Assembly: GCA_014281115.1 (NCBI GenBank)
Contig: JACONQ010000021.1
Coordinates: 186,001-250,000, forward strand
DNA length: 64,000 nucleotides
Origin: Laburnicola sp. R22_1
Lineage: Eukaryota > Ascomycota > Dothideomycetes > Pleosporales > Didymosphaeriaceae
Direction: 5' to 3'
The number at the start of each line of letters is the position of its first letter. Positions within the stretch are counted from its first letter, which is position 1. Both the position numbers and the translations under genes were made by a program. Positions 10,394 to 21,903 of the stretch are shown piece after piece. The notes under the pieces were generated by a model that had not been told where the DNA came from, did not search any database, and saw only the letters and a program-made list of their open reading frames with translations.

Positions 10394-10718
10394 AGGAATC
10401 TACTCTAAGGCCAAGTTCCCGAGAATCTCTACGGAGCTGAGCGGTAAACGTCGCACGTCGCACGGCGTGGGGGCTATGGCTGCGCATTCGGAATATCCGA
10501 CACACTATTTGATACCCCTTGGGCGACGACCAAACACGGAGGCCCGAGTGCTCTCAGAGCGGAAGGTCATAACGTCGAGCAATAGCATGCCGAGGCCATT
10601 CGAGCACCATAGCGCCATAGCAGGTCCGCCAGACTCAATACCATTGCTCAAGTCCATTCCATTAGCATGCATTGCTAAGTGGTTAAAAGGATTCATTCCT
10701 ACGGTAACACCAGCACCT
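10394..10718. other. RRP45 downstream region up to the palindrome edge
   Basis: Unique-looking sequence with no gene. It ends abruptly at about 10,719, where homology to the right palindrome arm starts in the middle of transposon element A. Confidence 0.5.
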
Positions 10719-12024
10719 AATAAGATTCTGCTGCCATCCTGCATCTTTTTATTTAACTTATACGCTTTAGCCACTTAATATTTGCTGTGGGATTTAATAG
10801 TTAAATGATGTAAAGGTCTTAATAAATAATGATGATTATATTGTGTTCTGTTCCAACCGTGTTTAGCTGGTTCTGACTTCTTCAAGCATAGTGCCAAGCC
10901 AGGTGGTCCCTTGCTCGATTGTACAGATCCAACCCTCACTACAGCTCGTTCTATCTGATAACATTGCAATATTTAAGCTCTATTAATAGCCTACTTAATA
11001 GAACTATTAACACACCTCTATAAAGTTAGGGTCTAGCTTCTATTACTAAAGGCGACTTCTTTTCCCCTATTTTAGAATGCGTAGAAGGCCTTTCTTTAAG
11101 AAATTAATAATCCTTAGCTCTTTAGAGTAATAGGCATATTACTACCTAATCTAAATATAATCCTTAATAGATTTACTAAATCTTAAGATTTAAGAGAAAG
11201 CTCTCTATTATTACTTAGCAATTATACCTAGAGAAAGGTAGACTGGGCTTATACGCTCTGTGGTTAAGAATTAGAGTAGTAGAGATATAGAAGCTTCTGT
11301 TAATCGCCCACTACCTATCTATCTAAAATAAGCCACTTGCCACAAGATGGATAGGATTAAGCAGGCACTATCTATTGGCGAGAAGCGCAGAAAGAAGGGC
11401 AAGACTCTAGATCTCTAATAGCGTTAGGAGTATTATAGTAGAGCAGTCTTCAGTTACTAAGAAGCTAAGAGAGGTACGTGTTCGTTAATCTATTAAAAAG
11501 CTGAAGGAGAAGCAGTAGCAGCTTTTTTAAAAAGTAGAGACAGCAGAGCTAAAAAAGGTAGCTAAGTTATATAAGGAGAAGATTCAGTAGGAGAAGTGTG
11601 TTGAAAGCGGGAGAGGCAGCTAAGAAGGCAAAAGTATAAAGAGAGATTAAAAGGCAGCTTAGCGCGCTGCCGAGAAGTCTGCCTATAATGCAGAAAAGGC
11701 TCTACAACTATTCTAAAAGGGTAAAAGAAATGCCTCAGCTATCTCTTATAGAGCAGAAAGCGTTAGAAATGTGTTATTAATGCTGTAGATGTTGGGGAGG
11801 CCTCTAAGGCACAGCATCTACTGTCCTAATTAAATCTACACACCGCGGCCGCAATATTGCTTCTAGATAGATTTAAATAGGTGCAAATAAATCGCAGCTA
11901 TTAACTTACTTACCCTGCAAGAAAACTCGTAATAATATTAATTGTAGGTGGCCCTATAGCCTCGTTTTTAATAGAGCGTTTTGGTGTTGCCCGCGCATCA
12001 CGCGCACGGACACGTTACTGAAGG
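10719..12024. mobile_element. Inverted partial copy of pogo-like element A (left arm)
   Basis: Mirror image of 20,013-21,303. It runs from an abrupt inner break at 10,719 to the terminal repeat whose reversed end is ...CGCGCACGGACACGT followed by TA near 12,025. It carries the same RIP-type decay as the right-arm copy, so the duplication (or assembly copy) post-dates RIP. No open transposase frame remains. Confidence 0.75.
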
Positions 12025-12305
12025 AGCATGACTCGTTACGAAAATTAGTTGCGACCCCCGAGCTGACCTCTCTCTCTACACTACGACCACGCTTCGCCCA
12101 TTCCAAAACAACGCTTCCAGCTCAATTGGGTGGATTCGACATTTATTTTGTATATTTCATCTCTAGCACAGTCCTAGTTTTCCTGATTGACGCTGCAACG
12201 CAACGCCTCTCCCGCTTTCGCGAGATAGTAGATGCAAGCGCGCTTCTCGCGCATATATCCATCAACACAAGACCTCCTAGATCAAAGCTCAAGCTCGTCC
12301 GCACC

Positions 12306-13400
12306 ATGTCCCCGTGCCGCGCGCCGTCTTCCTCGCTCGACCACCTCCCACGCTCTTACTTCGAATACCCAGGGCACCCGCAAATCGGGCCTGCAGAAGA
12401 TGAAAAGCTCCTTTACCAGCAGCATCGACTCGTCCTCGAATGCCGCGACTACCGCGTGCCGCTGCTCACGCCGCGCAACCTGCTTTTCGAAGCCAGCCTG
12501 AAGGCAAGAGCGCCTCATCGCATACCGAAGCGCGATCTGGGCGGCCTGCCGCGCGATTGACGCGCGCACCGAGGAGGCTGTCATTCAGAAATGCAGATTT
12601 CGACGCCGACTTGTTTATCCGGAATGCGATGGCGGGGAGGGCAGATGCGAGTAGGAAGCGGGAGTGTGCAAGTGGGCTGTTGGACGTTTTGCGCGAGCAT
12701 GCGCAGAGGTGGAAGCCAGGGACATCGGTTGCTGGGTTGTGGGATGCCGAATGTGGGAAGAGTACGCTTGTTAATGCGCCATGGGCGGGGGATTGGGAGG
12801 GGTAAGGTTGGTGAAGACGGGGCGCGCAGCCGGGGGTTACGAGGAAGGTGGGCAGTGGGGTGGGGTGATTATTCCGAGTGAGGATGATGCTGAGGGCATG
12901 GATGTGGCGAGTAAGAATCGGTATAAAGGTGTGGGTGGGGGGTGTATTTGGTGATACGCCGGGCGTGTTTATTCCTTATGTGCCGGATGCGCAGGCTATG
13001 ATGAAACTTGCGCCTGTGGGTCGGTCAAGGATTCCGATTATTCCGCCCGTTATGCTGGCTGATTATCTCTCTTTTTCACATGAATTTGCAGGATCCGGCG
13101 CCAAGCGCTAAAAGAGTATTGGCTGGCCGGACGAACGATGTCGTGGAGTTGCTGGAGGGGCATAGCGAGGAAGACGGGCAGGCTGGGGAAAGGGGGAGAG
13201 GCGGACACGGAGTGCTACTGCCATGTGGCTGATTCAGAGGTGGGAGGATGGGGGTGGATGGGACGGTTTTTGTTGATAAGGTTAGTGGAGAGGCGTTGAG
13301 GTGAGCTTGATGGAGGAGAAGGAGGTGGGGCTGAGACAGCCAGGCGAGGAAGGCGCAGAAGGAGGTCAGGCGGAGAGGGGGAGGACAGGGGCAGTGGCGG
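12306..13400 (+). pseudogene. Degenerate copy of MTG1 GTPase gene (left arm)
   Basis: It starts at the same ATG context as the intact gene at 19,729 and follows it to near the stop, but the frame is lost within the first dozen codons. For example, short C runs present in the right arm are shortened here, and ATGTCC is followed two bases early. A recognisable VFIPYVPDAQAMMKLA piece survives at 12,966-13,010. Changes are mostly indels rather than the transitions RIP makes. Either a dead copy or unpolished sequence of the same gene. Confidence 0.8.
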
Positions 13401-14669
13401 GCGAGCGTGGATGCGATGTGACGCTCAATCTGTCTTGCCTTGTCTCAACACGAGAACCACTGGCGCCCTTTGGAGCATGAAAGACGTGCGTGCAGTACAG
13501 CAGTACACCTGCGGTCGTCCTGGGATACTTCCATCCGTGCGGACGAGGCCTCTACCTGTTCGTCACATCCCCCAGCCATCCCTCCCTCCCTGACATGACG
13601 CAGTTTCCACGCTTCGGAGGTCGAGGCCCACCTCCCCATCTCCGACCTGCCACACACAGATCATGCGAAAACAACCCCGTCCGCCAGCTCTACCACCGAG
13701 CCCCAACACATCCACAGCGAGACTTGGGAAGATGAGTTCGACTAGTACTCCTACGTGCACGTGAGGGAAAGTGCCTTTTTATATACGCAGTAGCTGGGTA
13801 GCTGGGTAGGTCTCGCGATACGCAGCTTGATGAAAACGCACCGTGGCGCTCGTATGTGTGCTTATAGTATACCTACCCATCACGTATTCATACTACCACC
13901 CTCCTCACTTCGGTCGGGCAATACACCATTCCAATTCAGGCCGTAAATCCCATAGCACACGGCACACAGCAGACACACATACCTCTGTCCCTCCAGCAGT
14001 GAGAAAAGAACGTCTAAATCTCACTTCCGTCCATTTCACCTGTGCTTCAGGAGCCGGCCTGTTTGAATAGACAAACGGGCGGGTTTTTAAGTCCGCGCGC
14101 CGTTTGTGTAAGTGTGAGGAACAATTTCGCCGTTTGTCTGTCATGTCACGTTCTATCGTATGACTGTCGTAGCGAACTATATTGCGTTGTGTTGTGTTAT
14201 ACGCCCGTGGCGCGGCATGGCGTATCGATGGTTCTGAATCTAACTTTAGTCCGCGCGAACTGGAACTGTGCGATGTGGGGTACTCTGTGACTGTGGTTGA
14301 TTGTTAGGGGTTTATTTTTATGGAAGGTTGGTATGGTGTGTGGGTGGTTGGTTAGGGTGCTTAGGCTTGGGGGTTTAGAGGGTGGATGGGATGGATGTGA
14401 CGAGGGGACGAGCGGAGGGGAGGGGAGGTGGAGTGGGTGATGGGATGGTGGGAATGAGGTGAAGATGGGTACGGGGGAGATGTGAGAGTTTTATAATACA
14501 GATATGGGAGGTTATTATATTGCAACATGTGTAATGAACGTCATGACTACTGCGTGTCATAGTTTTTCCCTCCCCCTTATCAAGCTCAACCAAGGCCGTA
14601 CAAAATGCTTTCAAACGCCGGATATTCCCCACTTCTCCCTACACACACACACACAAAATAGAAAACCCC

Positions 14670-15596
14670 TTACTCAGTCTTCCTACCATCTCCAAATGCT
14701 AAATGCATAATCTTCCTTGAAAAATATCCTTCCACTCCTCAATCACATCCCCATGATATTTGGCACAATGCGACTAAAATCCCACTTATCAATCCCGTCC
14801 ACACTGCGCGCAAACCCTCCTATCCCTCAGACCACTAATTCCCACCAAATCGCCCTCTCCTGCTCCCTTCCCCCGCGTATTCGTAAACATGCCAAAACAA
14901 TCCCCGTCAACACCCCGCCTGTCGCGCTCTCCCCTGTTTTACTGTACTGTTCCGGTCGCGGGTGCTGAAGACAGGTCGGCTTTGATGAGGGTGCGCGTGG
15001 GCTTGTGGTGGAAGACGATTTCTGGCGGTTGGTGGTGGCAAGGGGGACGTATCGACGAATCTCGGCGTCGAAGGCGGGGTCGATGGTGGGGTTGAGGAGG
15101 AGGCGGAGTAAGATGTGCGTGAAGGGGACAGGCCTGGATTGTTTTGTGCGCTTTTCGGGAGGCCTTCGGGGCCTATGATGATGGCGTTGGGGTACGCGGC
15201 GCGCCAGGCCGAGGAACATGTGGTGCTTGGGAGGAGTTAGCTGGGGTGATTGGTGGACAAGGGCGCAAGGAAGAATGTGTACCTCGATGTCGAGGGCAGG
15301 ATGTACTTTACTCTGCCCATAGAGGCGACTTTTCCTTGACTTCGTCTGTTAAGGCGACGGGGAGAAGACGGCGAGGGTGCCGTTTCCTTGGGAGCCGACT
15401 GGTATGGTAGTTTAGTAAGTGGGAGGGCTGCGCAGAGGAGAGCTTTGTGAAATACCGATTGTGCCTCGTCCGCCGACTTTTATCCTTCCGAAGCGCGGTG
15501 CGAACGGGACCGATAGGGTGGTGATGGCTCAGGGCGACCACGTCGCGGATGACCATGACTTTGCGGGGTCCGGAAGGGACCAGCTTCGGAAGACAT
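14670..15596 (-). pseudogene. Degenerate copy of DUF4336 gene (left arm)
   Basis: Mirror of 16,442-17,355. The start region (ATG at 15,594-15,596) and the stop region (GAG TAA near 14,670) are both recognisable, but several indels break the frame between them. The (GT)n(GA)n tract after the stop of the intact gene is reduced to a (CA)n run here. Confidence 0.78.
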
Positions 15597-16441
15597 GTTT
15601 GATTTTTGCCTGTTATCTCAGATATCCAAAGGAAGAGTTGTGAGTGTTGTTATAGCTCTGCACAGGAGATGTCAGGTGAAGTTTGGGGAATCGGTGGCGC
15701 GCTTGTGGATAATGACGCAATATGGACTGATCAATCGCCATGTCGAATGTCGAGCGTTAGCAGTCAGTGGCATTAGTGGGATATTTCAACTTGATGGCGT
15801 GTCGTTCTGAATCGATTTCATGCTGGCCTGCTCGGTCCTTGAGCGAGAAGCCCATGTGCCTGCATTAGTTGTACCACCGATGTTCGATAAACAATGAACC
15901 GAGGCAGCCTAGTAGTAGCACACACCTGCATTTGTCAGCAACACGGCCCGGTCACCCTTGGAATGTGTGACGCCACGATTCATGCCTTCGTCCGCATCAG
16001 TTCTGGCGTTGCACCACGCGCGTGGTGCAACATGAAACTGATCTTGGACGAAGGCATGAATCGTGGCGTCACACATTCAAGGGTGACGGGCCGTGTTGCT
16101 GACAAATGCAGGTGTGCTACTACTAGGCTGCCTCGGTTCATTGTTTATCCGAACATCGAGGTGGTACAACTAATGCAGGCACATGGGCTCTCCGCTCAAG
16201 GACCGAGCAGGCCAGCATGTGAAATCGATTCAGAACGACACGCCATCAGATTGAAATATCCCACTAATGCCACCAAGCTGCTAACGCTCGACATTCGACA
16301 CTTAGCGATTGATCAGTCCATATTGCGTCATTATCTGGCGCGCCACCGATTCCGACTTCACCTGACATCTCCTGTGCAAGAGCTATAACAACGCTCACAA
16401 CTCTTCCTTTGGATATCTAGAATAACAAACAAAAATCAAAC
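15597..16441. other. Palindrome centre, no gene
   Basis: This stretch is the inner turn of the palindrome and reads as a near-perfect hairpin about 0.84 kb long. A 164-codon frame at 15,894-16,388 crosses the centre and is therefore an artefact of symmetry. It would be the shared 5' region of the two DUF4336 copies. Confidence 0.7.
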
Positions 16442-17355
16442 ATGTCTTCCAAGCTGGTCCCTTCGGACCCCGCAAAGGTCATGGTCATCCGCGACGTGGT
16501 CCCACAAACCATCACCACCCTATCGGTCCCGTTCGCACGCTTCGGAAGGATAAAAGTCGGCGGACGAGGCACAATCGGTAACAAGCTCTCTCTGCGCAGC
16601 CCTCCCACTTACTAAATACCATACCAGTCCGGCTCCAAAACGGCACCCTCGCCGTCTTCTCCCCCGTCGCCTTAACAGACGAAGTCAAGGAAAAAGTCGC
16701 CTCTATGGGCGAAGTAAAGTACATCACTGCCCTCGACATCGAGGTACATTCTTCCTTGCGCCCTTGTCCATAATCACCCCAGCTAACTCCTCCCAAGCAC
16801 CACATGTTCCTCGGCCCCTGGCACGCCGCGTACCCCAACGCCATCATCATGGGCCCCGAAGGCCTCCCCGAAAAGCGCACAAAACAATCCAACGAGCCTG
16901 TCCCCTTCACGCACATCTTCTCCGCCTCCTCCCCTCAACCCACCATCGACCCCGCCTTCGACGCCGAATTCGTCCACGAATACGTCCCCGCGCACACCAA
17001 CCGCGAAATCGTCTTCCACCACAAGCCCACGCGCACCCTCATCCAAGCCGACCTGCTCTTCAACTACCCCGCGACCGAACAGTACAGTAAAACAGGGGAG
17101 AGCGCGACGAGCGGGGTGTTGACGAGGTTGTTTGGCATGTTTACGAATACGCGGGGGAAGGGGCAGGAGAGGGCGATTTGGTGGGGAATTAGTGCGAGGG
17201 ATAGGAGGGGGTTTGCGCGCAGTGTGGACAGGATTGATAAGTGGGATTTTGATCGCATTGTGCCGTGTCATGGGGATGTGATTGAGAGTGGGGGGAAGGA
17301 TATTTTTCGGAAGATTATGCAGTGGCATTTGGAGATGGTGAGGAAGACTGAGTAG
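16442..17355 (+). CDS. DUF4336 family protein
   Basis: Three exons: 16442-16577, 16628-16743, 16798-17355; 810 nt, 269 aa. The start MSSKLVPSDPAKVMVIRDV and the phase-1 then phase-0 introns (50 and 54 nt) give an uninterrupted protein. Family-like features are an early strand pair with VGGRGTIV, then HHMFLGPWHAAYPNA at about residues 85-99, IIMGPEGL, and near the end VPCHGDVIE followed by a basic helix. DUF4336 proteins are thought to be related to metallo-beta-lactamase folds; biochemical role unknown. No signal peptide. It starts 420 bp from the palindrome centre and is the intact partner of the copy at 14,670-15,596. Confidence 0.78.
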
Positions 17356-17368
17356 GGGGGTTTTCTAT

Positions 17369-17369
17369 T

Positions 17370-17403
<34 letters not shown>

Positions 17404-17404
17404 G
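17369..17404. repeat. (GT)n(GA)n compound microsatellite
   Basis: About seven GT units then ten GA units immediately after the DUF4336 stop; the mirror arm has only the CA/GT part. Confidence 0.9.
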
Positions 17405-18637
17405 TGGGGAATATCCGGCGTTTGGCTTGTTTATTACGGCCTTGGTTGAGCTTGATAAGGGGGAGGGGGAAAAGAAACTATGACACGCGGTAGTCATGAC
17501 GTTCATTACACATGTTGCAATATAATAACCTCCCATATCTGTATTATAAAACTCTCATCTCCCCCGTACCCATCTTCCACCCTCATTCCACCATCCCATC
17601 ACCACTCCACCCCTCCCCTCCCCTCCGCTCGTCCCCTCGTCACATCCATCCCATCCACCCTCTAAACCCCCAAGCCTAAGCACCCTAACCAACCCACCCA
17701 CACACCATACCAACCTTCCATAAAAATAAACCCCTAACAATCAACCACAGTCACAGAGTACCCCACATCGCACAGTTCAGTTCAGCGCGGACTAAAGTTA
17801 GTTGAAACCATCGATACGCCATGCCACGCCACGGGCGTATAACACAACACAACGCAATATAGTTCGCTACGACAGTCATACGATAGAACGTGACATGACA
17901 GACAAACGGCGAAATTGTTCACTCACACACTTACACAAACAGCGCGCGGACTTAAAAACCCGCCCGTTTGTCTGTATTTCAAAACCCCAGGCCGGCTCTG
18001 AAGCACGAGTGAAATGGACGGAAGTGAGATTTGAACGTTCTTTTCTCCTGCTGGAGGACAGGGTATGTGTGTCTGCTGTGTGCCGTGTGCTATGGGATTT
18101 ACGGCCTGAATTGGAATGGTGTATTGTGACGAGTGAGGAGGGGTGGTAGTATGAATGCGTGATGGGTAGGTATACTATAGCACACATACAGGCATACACA
18201 GTGCGTTTTCATCCAAGCTGCGTATCGCGAGACCTACCCAGCTACCCAGCTACTGCGTATATAAAAAGGCACTTTCCCTCACGTGCACGTAGGAGTACTA
18301 GTCGAACTCATCTTCCCAAGTCTCGCTGTGGATGTGTTGGGAGCTCGGTGGTAGAGCTGGCGGACGGGGTTGTTTTCGCATGATCTGTGTGTGGCGGGTC
18401 AGATGGGGGAGGTGGGCCTCGACCTCGAAGCGTGGAAACTGCGTCGTATCGGGAGGGAGGGATGGCTGGGGGATGTGACGAACGGAGGTAGGGCCTCGTC
18501 CGCACGGATGGAGAGTATCCCAGGACGACCGCAGAGTGTACTGCTGTACTGCACCGCACGTCTTTCGTGCTCCAAAGGGCGCCGGTGGTTCTCGTGTTGA
18601 GACAAGGCAAGACAGATTGGGCGTCACATCGCATCGC
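17405..18637. other. Intergenic between DUF4336 and MTG1, no gene supported
   Basis: About 1.2 kb between the convergent stops. It contains C-rich low-complexity DNA (17,560-17,700) and a minus-strand frame at 18,298-18,648 ending in SETWEDEFD that I cannot assign. The same stretch is mirrored at about 13,400-14,665. Confidence 0.5.
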
Positions 18638-19729
18638 TCAACCCGCACTCTGCCCCCTCATCCTCCCCCTCTCCCGCCTGACCTCCTTCTGCGCCTTCCT
18701 CGCCTGGCTAATACTCGGCCCCACCTCCTTCTCCTCCATCAAGCTCACCTCCAACGCCTCCTCACTAACCTTATCCAACAAAAACCGTCCCATCCACCCC
18801 ATCCTCCACCTCTGAATCAGCCACATGGCAGTGGCCTCCGTGTCCGCCTCTCCCCCTTTCCCCAGCCTGCCCGTCTTCCTCGCTATGCCCTCCAGCAACT
18901 CCACGACATCGTTCGTCGGCCAGCAATACTCTTTGTACAGCGCCGGATCCTGCAAATTCATGTGAAAAAGGAGATAATCAGCCAGCATAACGGGCGGAAT
19001 AATCGAGTCCTTGACCGACCCACAGAGCGCAAGTTTCATCATAGCCTGCGCATCCGGCACATAAGGAATAAACACGCCCGGCGTATCCACCAAATACACC
19101 CCCCCACCCACACCTTTATACCGATTCTTACTCGCCACATCCATGCCCTCAACATCATCCTCACTCGGAATAATCTTCACCCCACTGCCCACCTTCCTCG
19201 TAACCCCCGGCTGCGCCCCCGTCTTCGCAACCTTACCCCTCCCAATCCCCCCCGCCCGCAGCGCATTAACAAGCGTACTCTTCCCCACATTCGGCATCCC
19301 CACAACCAGCAACCGATGTCCCACCAGCTTCCACCTCTGCTGCGCATGCTCGCGCAAAACGTCCAACAACCGCTGCACACTCCGCTTCCTACTCGCATCG
19401 CTGCCCTCCCCGCCGCTCGCATTCCGGATAAACAGAGTCGGCGTCGGGAAATGCCATTTCTGAATGACCTCCTCGGTGCGCGCGTCGCGCGGCGGGCCGC
19501 CCAGATCGCGCTTCGTGTACACGATGAGGCGCTCTTTGCCTTCGAGGCTGGCTTCGAAGAGCGGGTTGCGCGACGTGAGCGGCACGCGGTAGTCGCGGCA
19601 TTCGAGGACGAGGTCGATGCTGCTGATGAGGCTTTTCATCTTCTGCAGGCCCGATTTGTGGTGCCCTAGGTAGTAAGAGCGTGGGAGGTGGTCGAGCGAG
19701 GGGAAGACGGCGCGCGGCACGAAGGACAT
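18638..19729 (-). CDS. MTG1: Mitochondrial ribosome-associated GTPase 1 (MTG1, YlqF/YawG type)
   Basis: Single exon, 363 aa, the size of yeast Mtg1. It belongs to the circularly permuted GTPases, and the motif order shows it: G4 TKRD at residues 72-75 comes before the P-loop GMPNVGKST at 144-152, and G3 DTPG is at 215-218. The ECRDYRVP motif (43-50) is the family's DARxP-type signature. The RNG-like end is replaced by a basic C-terminal helix rich in R/K/E, fitting rRNA contact. Mtg1 acts on the large mitoribosomal subunit at the inner membrane during assembly. It faces the DUF4336 gene tail to tail and is the intact partner of the broken copy at 12,306-13,400. Confidence 0.93.
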   Translation of the reverse strand: MSFVPRAVFPSLDHLPRSYYLGHHKSGLQKMKSLISSIDLVLECRDYRVPLTSRNPLFEASLEGKERLIVYTKRDLGGPPRDARTEEVIQKWHFPTPTLFIRNASGGEGSDASRKRSVQRLLDVLREHAQQRWKLVGHRLLVVGMPNVGKSTLVNALRAGGIGRGKVAKTGAQPGVTRKVGSGVKIIPSEDDVEGMDVASKNRYKGVGGGVYLVDTPGVFIPYVPDAQAMMKLALCGSVKDSIIPPVMLADYLLFHMNLQDPALYKEYCWPTNDVVELLEGIARKTGRLGKGGEADTEATAMWLIQRWRMGWMGRFLLDKVSEEALEVSLMEEKEVGPSISQARKAQKEVRRERGRMRGQSAG

Positions 19730-21903
19730 GGTGCGGACGAGCTTGAGCTTTGATCTAGGAGGTCTTGTGTTGATGGTATATGCGCGAAGGCGCGCTTTTG
19801 TCTACTATCTCATAGCGGGAGAGGCGTTGCGTTGCAGCGTCCAATCGAGAAAACTAGGACTGTGCTAGAGATGAAATATAAAATAAATGTCAGATCCACC
19901 CAATTGAGCTGGAAGCGTTGTTTTGGAATGGGCGAAGCGTGGTCGTGGTGTAGAGAGAGGTCAGCTCGGGGGTCCGCAACTAATTTTCGTAACGAGTCAT
20001 GCTCCTTCAGTAACGTGTCCGTGCGCGTGATGCGCGGGCAACACCAAAAACGCTCTATTAAAAACGAGGCTATAGAGCCACCTACAATTAATATTATTAC
20101 GAGTTTTTCTTGCAGGGTAGTAAGTTAATAGCTGCGATTTATTTGCACTATTTAAATCTATCTAGAAGCTTAATATTGCGGCCGCGGTGTGTAGATTTAA
20201 TTAGGACAGTAGATGCGCCCTTAGAGGCCTCCCCAACATCTACAGCATTAATAACACGTTTCTAACGCTTTCTGCTCTATAAAGATAGCTAAGAGGCATT
20301 TCTTTTACCCTTTTAGAATAGTTGTAGAGCCTTTTCTGCGTTATAGGCAGACTTCTCGGCAGCGCGCTAAGCTGCCTTTTTAGCTCTCTCTTTCTCTTTT
20401 GCCTTCTTAGCTGCCTCTCGCGCAACACGCTTCTCCTGCTAGATCTTCTCCTTATATAACTTAGCTACCTTTTTTAGCTCTGCTGTCTCTACTTTTTAAA
20501 GCTGCTACTGCTTCTCCTTCAGCTTTTTAATAGATTAACGAACACGTGCCTCTCTTAGCTTTCTTAGTAACTAGAAGACTGCTCTACTATAATACTCCTA
20601 ACGCTATTAGAGATCTAGAGTCTTGCCCTTCTTTCTGCGCTTCTCCTTAATAGATAGTGCCTGCTTAATCCTATCCATCTTATGCTTAAGTAGCTTATTT
20701 TAGATAGATAGGTAGTAGAGCGATTAACAAAGCTTCTATATATCTCTACTACTCTAATTCTTAACCACAGAGCGTATAAGCCTATCTACCTTTCTCTAAT
20801 TATAATTGCTAAGTAATAATAGAGAGCTTTCTCTTAAATCTTAAGATTTAGTAAATCTATTAAGGATTATATTTAGATTAGGTAGTAATATGCCTATTAC
20901 TCTAAAAGAGCTAAGGATTATTAATTTCTTAAAGGAAGCCTTCTACGCATTCTAAAATAGGGGAAAGAAGTCGCCTTTAGTAATAGAAGCTAGACCCTAA
21001 CTTTTATAGAGGTGTGTTAATAGTTCTATTAAGTAGGCTATTAATAGAGGCTTAAATATTGCAATGTTATCAGATAGAACGAGCTGTAGTGAGGTTGGAT
21101 CTGTACAATCGAGCAGGGACCACCTGGCTTGGCACACTAGCGAAGAAGTCAGAACCAGCTAAACACGGTTGGAACAGAACACAATATAATCATCATTATT
21201 TATTAAGACGCTACATCACATTTAACTATTAAATCTAACAAATATTAAGTGGCTAAAGCGTATAAGTTAAATAAAGATGCAGGATGGCAAGCAGAATCTT
21301 ATTCTAATTATAGTAGTTAATAAAGTCTATAGTAATGTAGGAGCTATAGCCATCTAGGATTAGGAGTTAATATAATTGTTAGGTCTTCTCTCTTATATAG
21401 TAATTAAACACCTATTTAAGCCAGGCAAGCCTAATATTATTATTTGTCTAGCTAGAGGATAATAAGGTAATAAAGACTTTATAATCTCCTGCCTTAATAT
21501 TCTCTACCTAGCTTAATTAGATGCCCTTATTAGCAGCCTTATAGATAAGGTTTAGTGGCAGAGCTAATTTATTAGCGCAGATACATGCTAGGAGCGTAAT
21601 TTACGCGCGATTGCCATTTTGGAGTAATGCCCTAACCTCCTTCTTCTCCTATATTTGTCTGCTAAATATCCTCTTTAATCTACTAATAATACTAATTAGG
21701 AAGCCTTTCTTATCTATATTATAGGTATAACAAGGATCTATTTAATATTAATTAATCTTGCTATATAGAAGATAGAAATAGAGGCAATATTTATCTACTA
21801 AATTAGCTTTGTAGCAATTACTGTCTATACTAACTATCTATTATAAGATAAGATAAATGCTGTGTTAGTTAATAAAGCAGGTAACCTAGCTCTTGCTAAC
21901 TAG

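Larger units (their letters stand above)
10719..21303. repeat. 10.6-kb palindrome (inverted duplication)
   Basis: The sequence from 10,719 to 16,019 is the reverse complement of 21,303 down to 16,020, with many small differences. Landmarks pair throughout. Element A sequence at 10,719-12,025 pairs with 20,013-21,303. The MTG1 copy at 12,306-13,400 pairs with 18,638-19,729. The DUF4336 copy at 14,670-15,596 pairs with 16,442-17,355. The centre is a perfect 24-nt palindrome at 16,008-16,031 (GTTGCACCACG, CG, and its complement) with no spacer. Arm differences are mainly 1-5 nt insertions and deletions, spread evenly over coding and non-coding DNA, and nearly all gene damage is in the left arm. 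Confidence 0.93.

Noticed and set aside
12306..15596. Left-arm copies as functional paralogues
   Set aside because: Frames are broken by many indels and no long stretch is conserved at protein level alone.
15894..16388. 164-codon frame across 16,019
   Set aside because: It spans the palindrome centre, so its two halves are mirror images; not a real gene.
18298..18648. Minus-strand frame ending SETWEDEFD
   Set aside because: Possible small gene, but no recognisable family and it overlaps the MTG1 3' end; not enough support.
18536..19669. 377-codon plus-strand frame opposite MTG1
   Set aside because: Pro/His/Arg-rich shadow of the real GTPase on the other strand.
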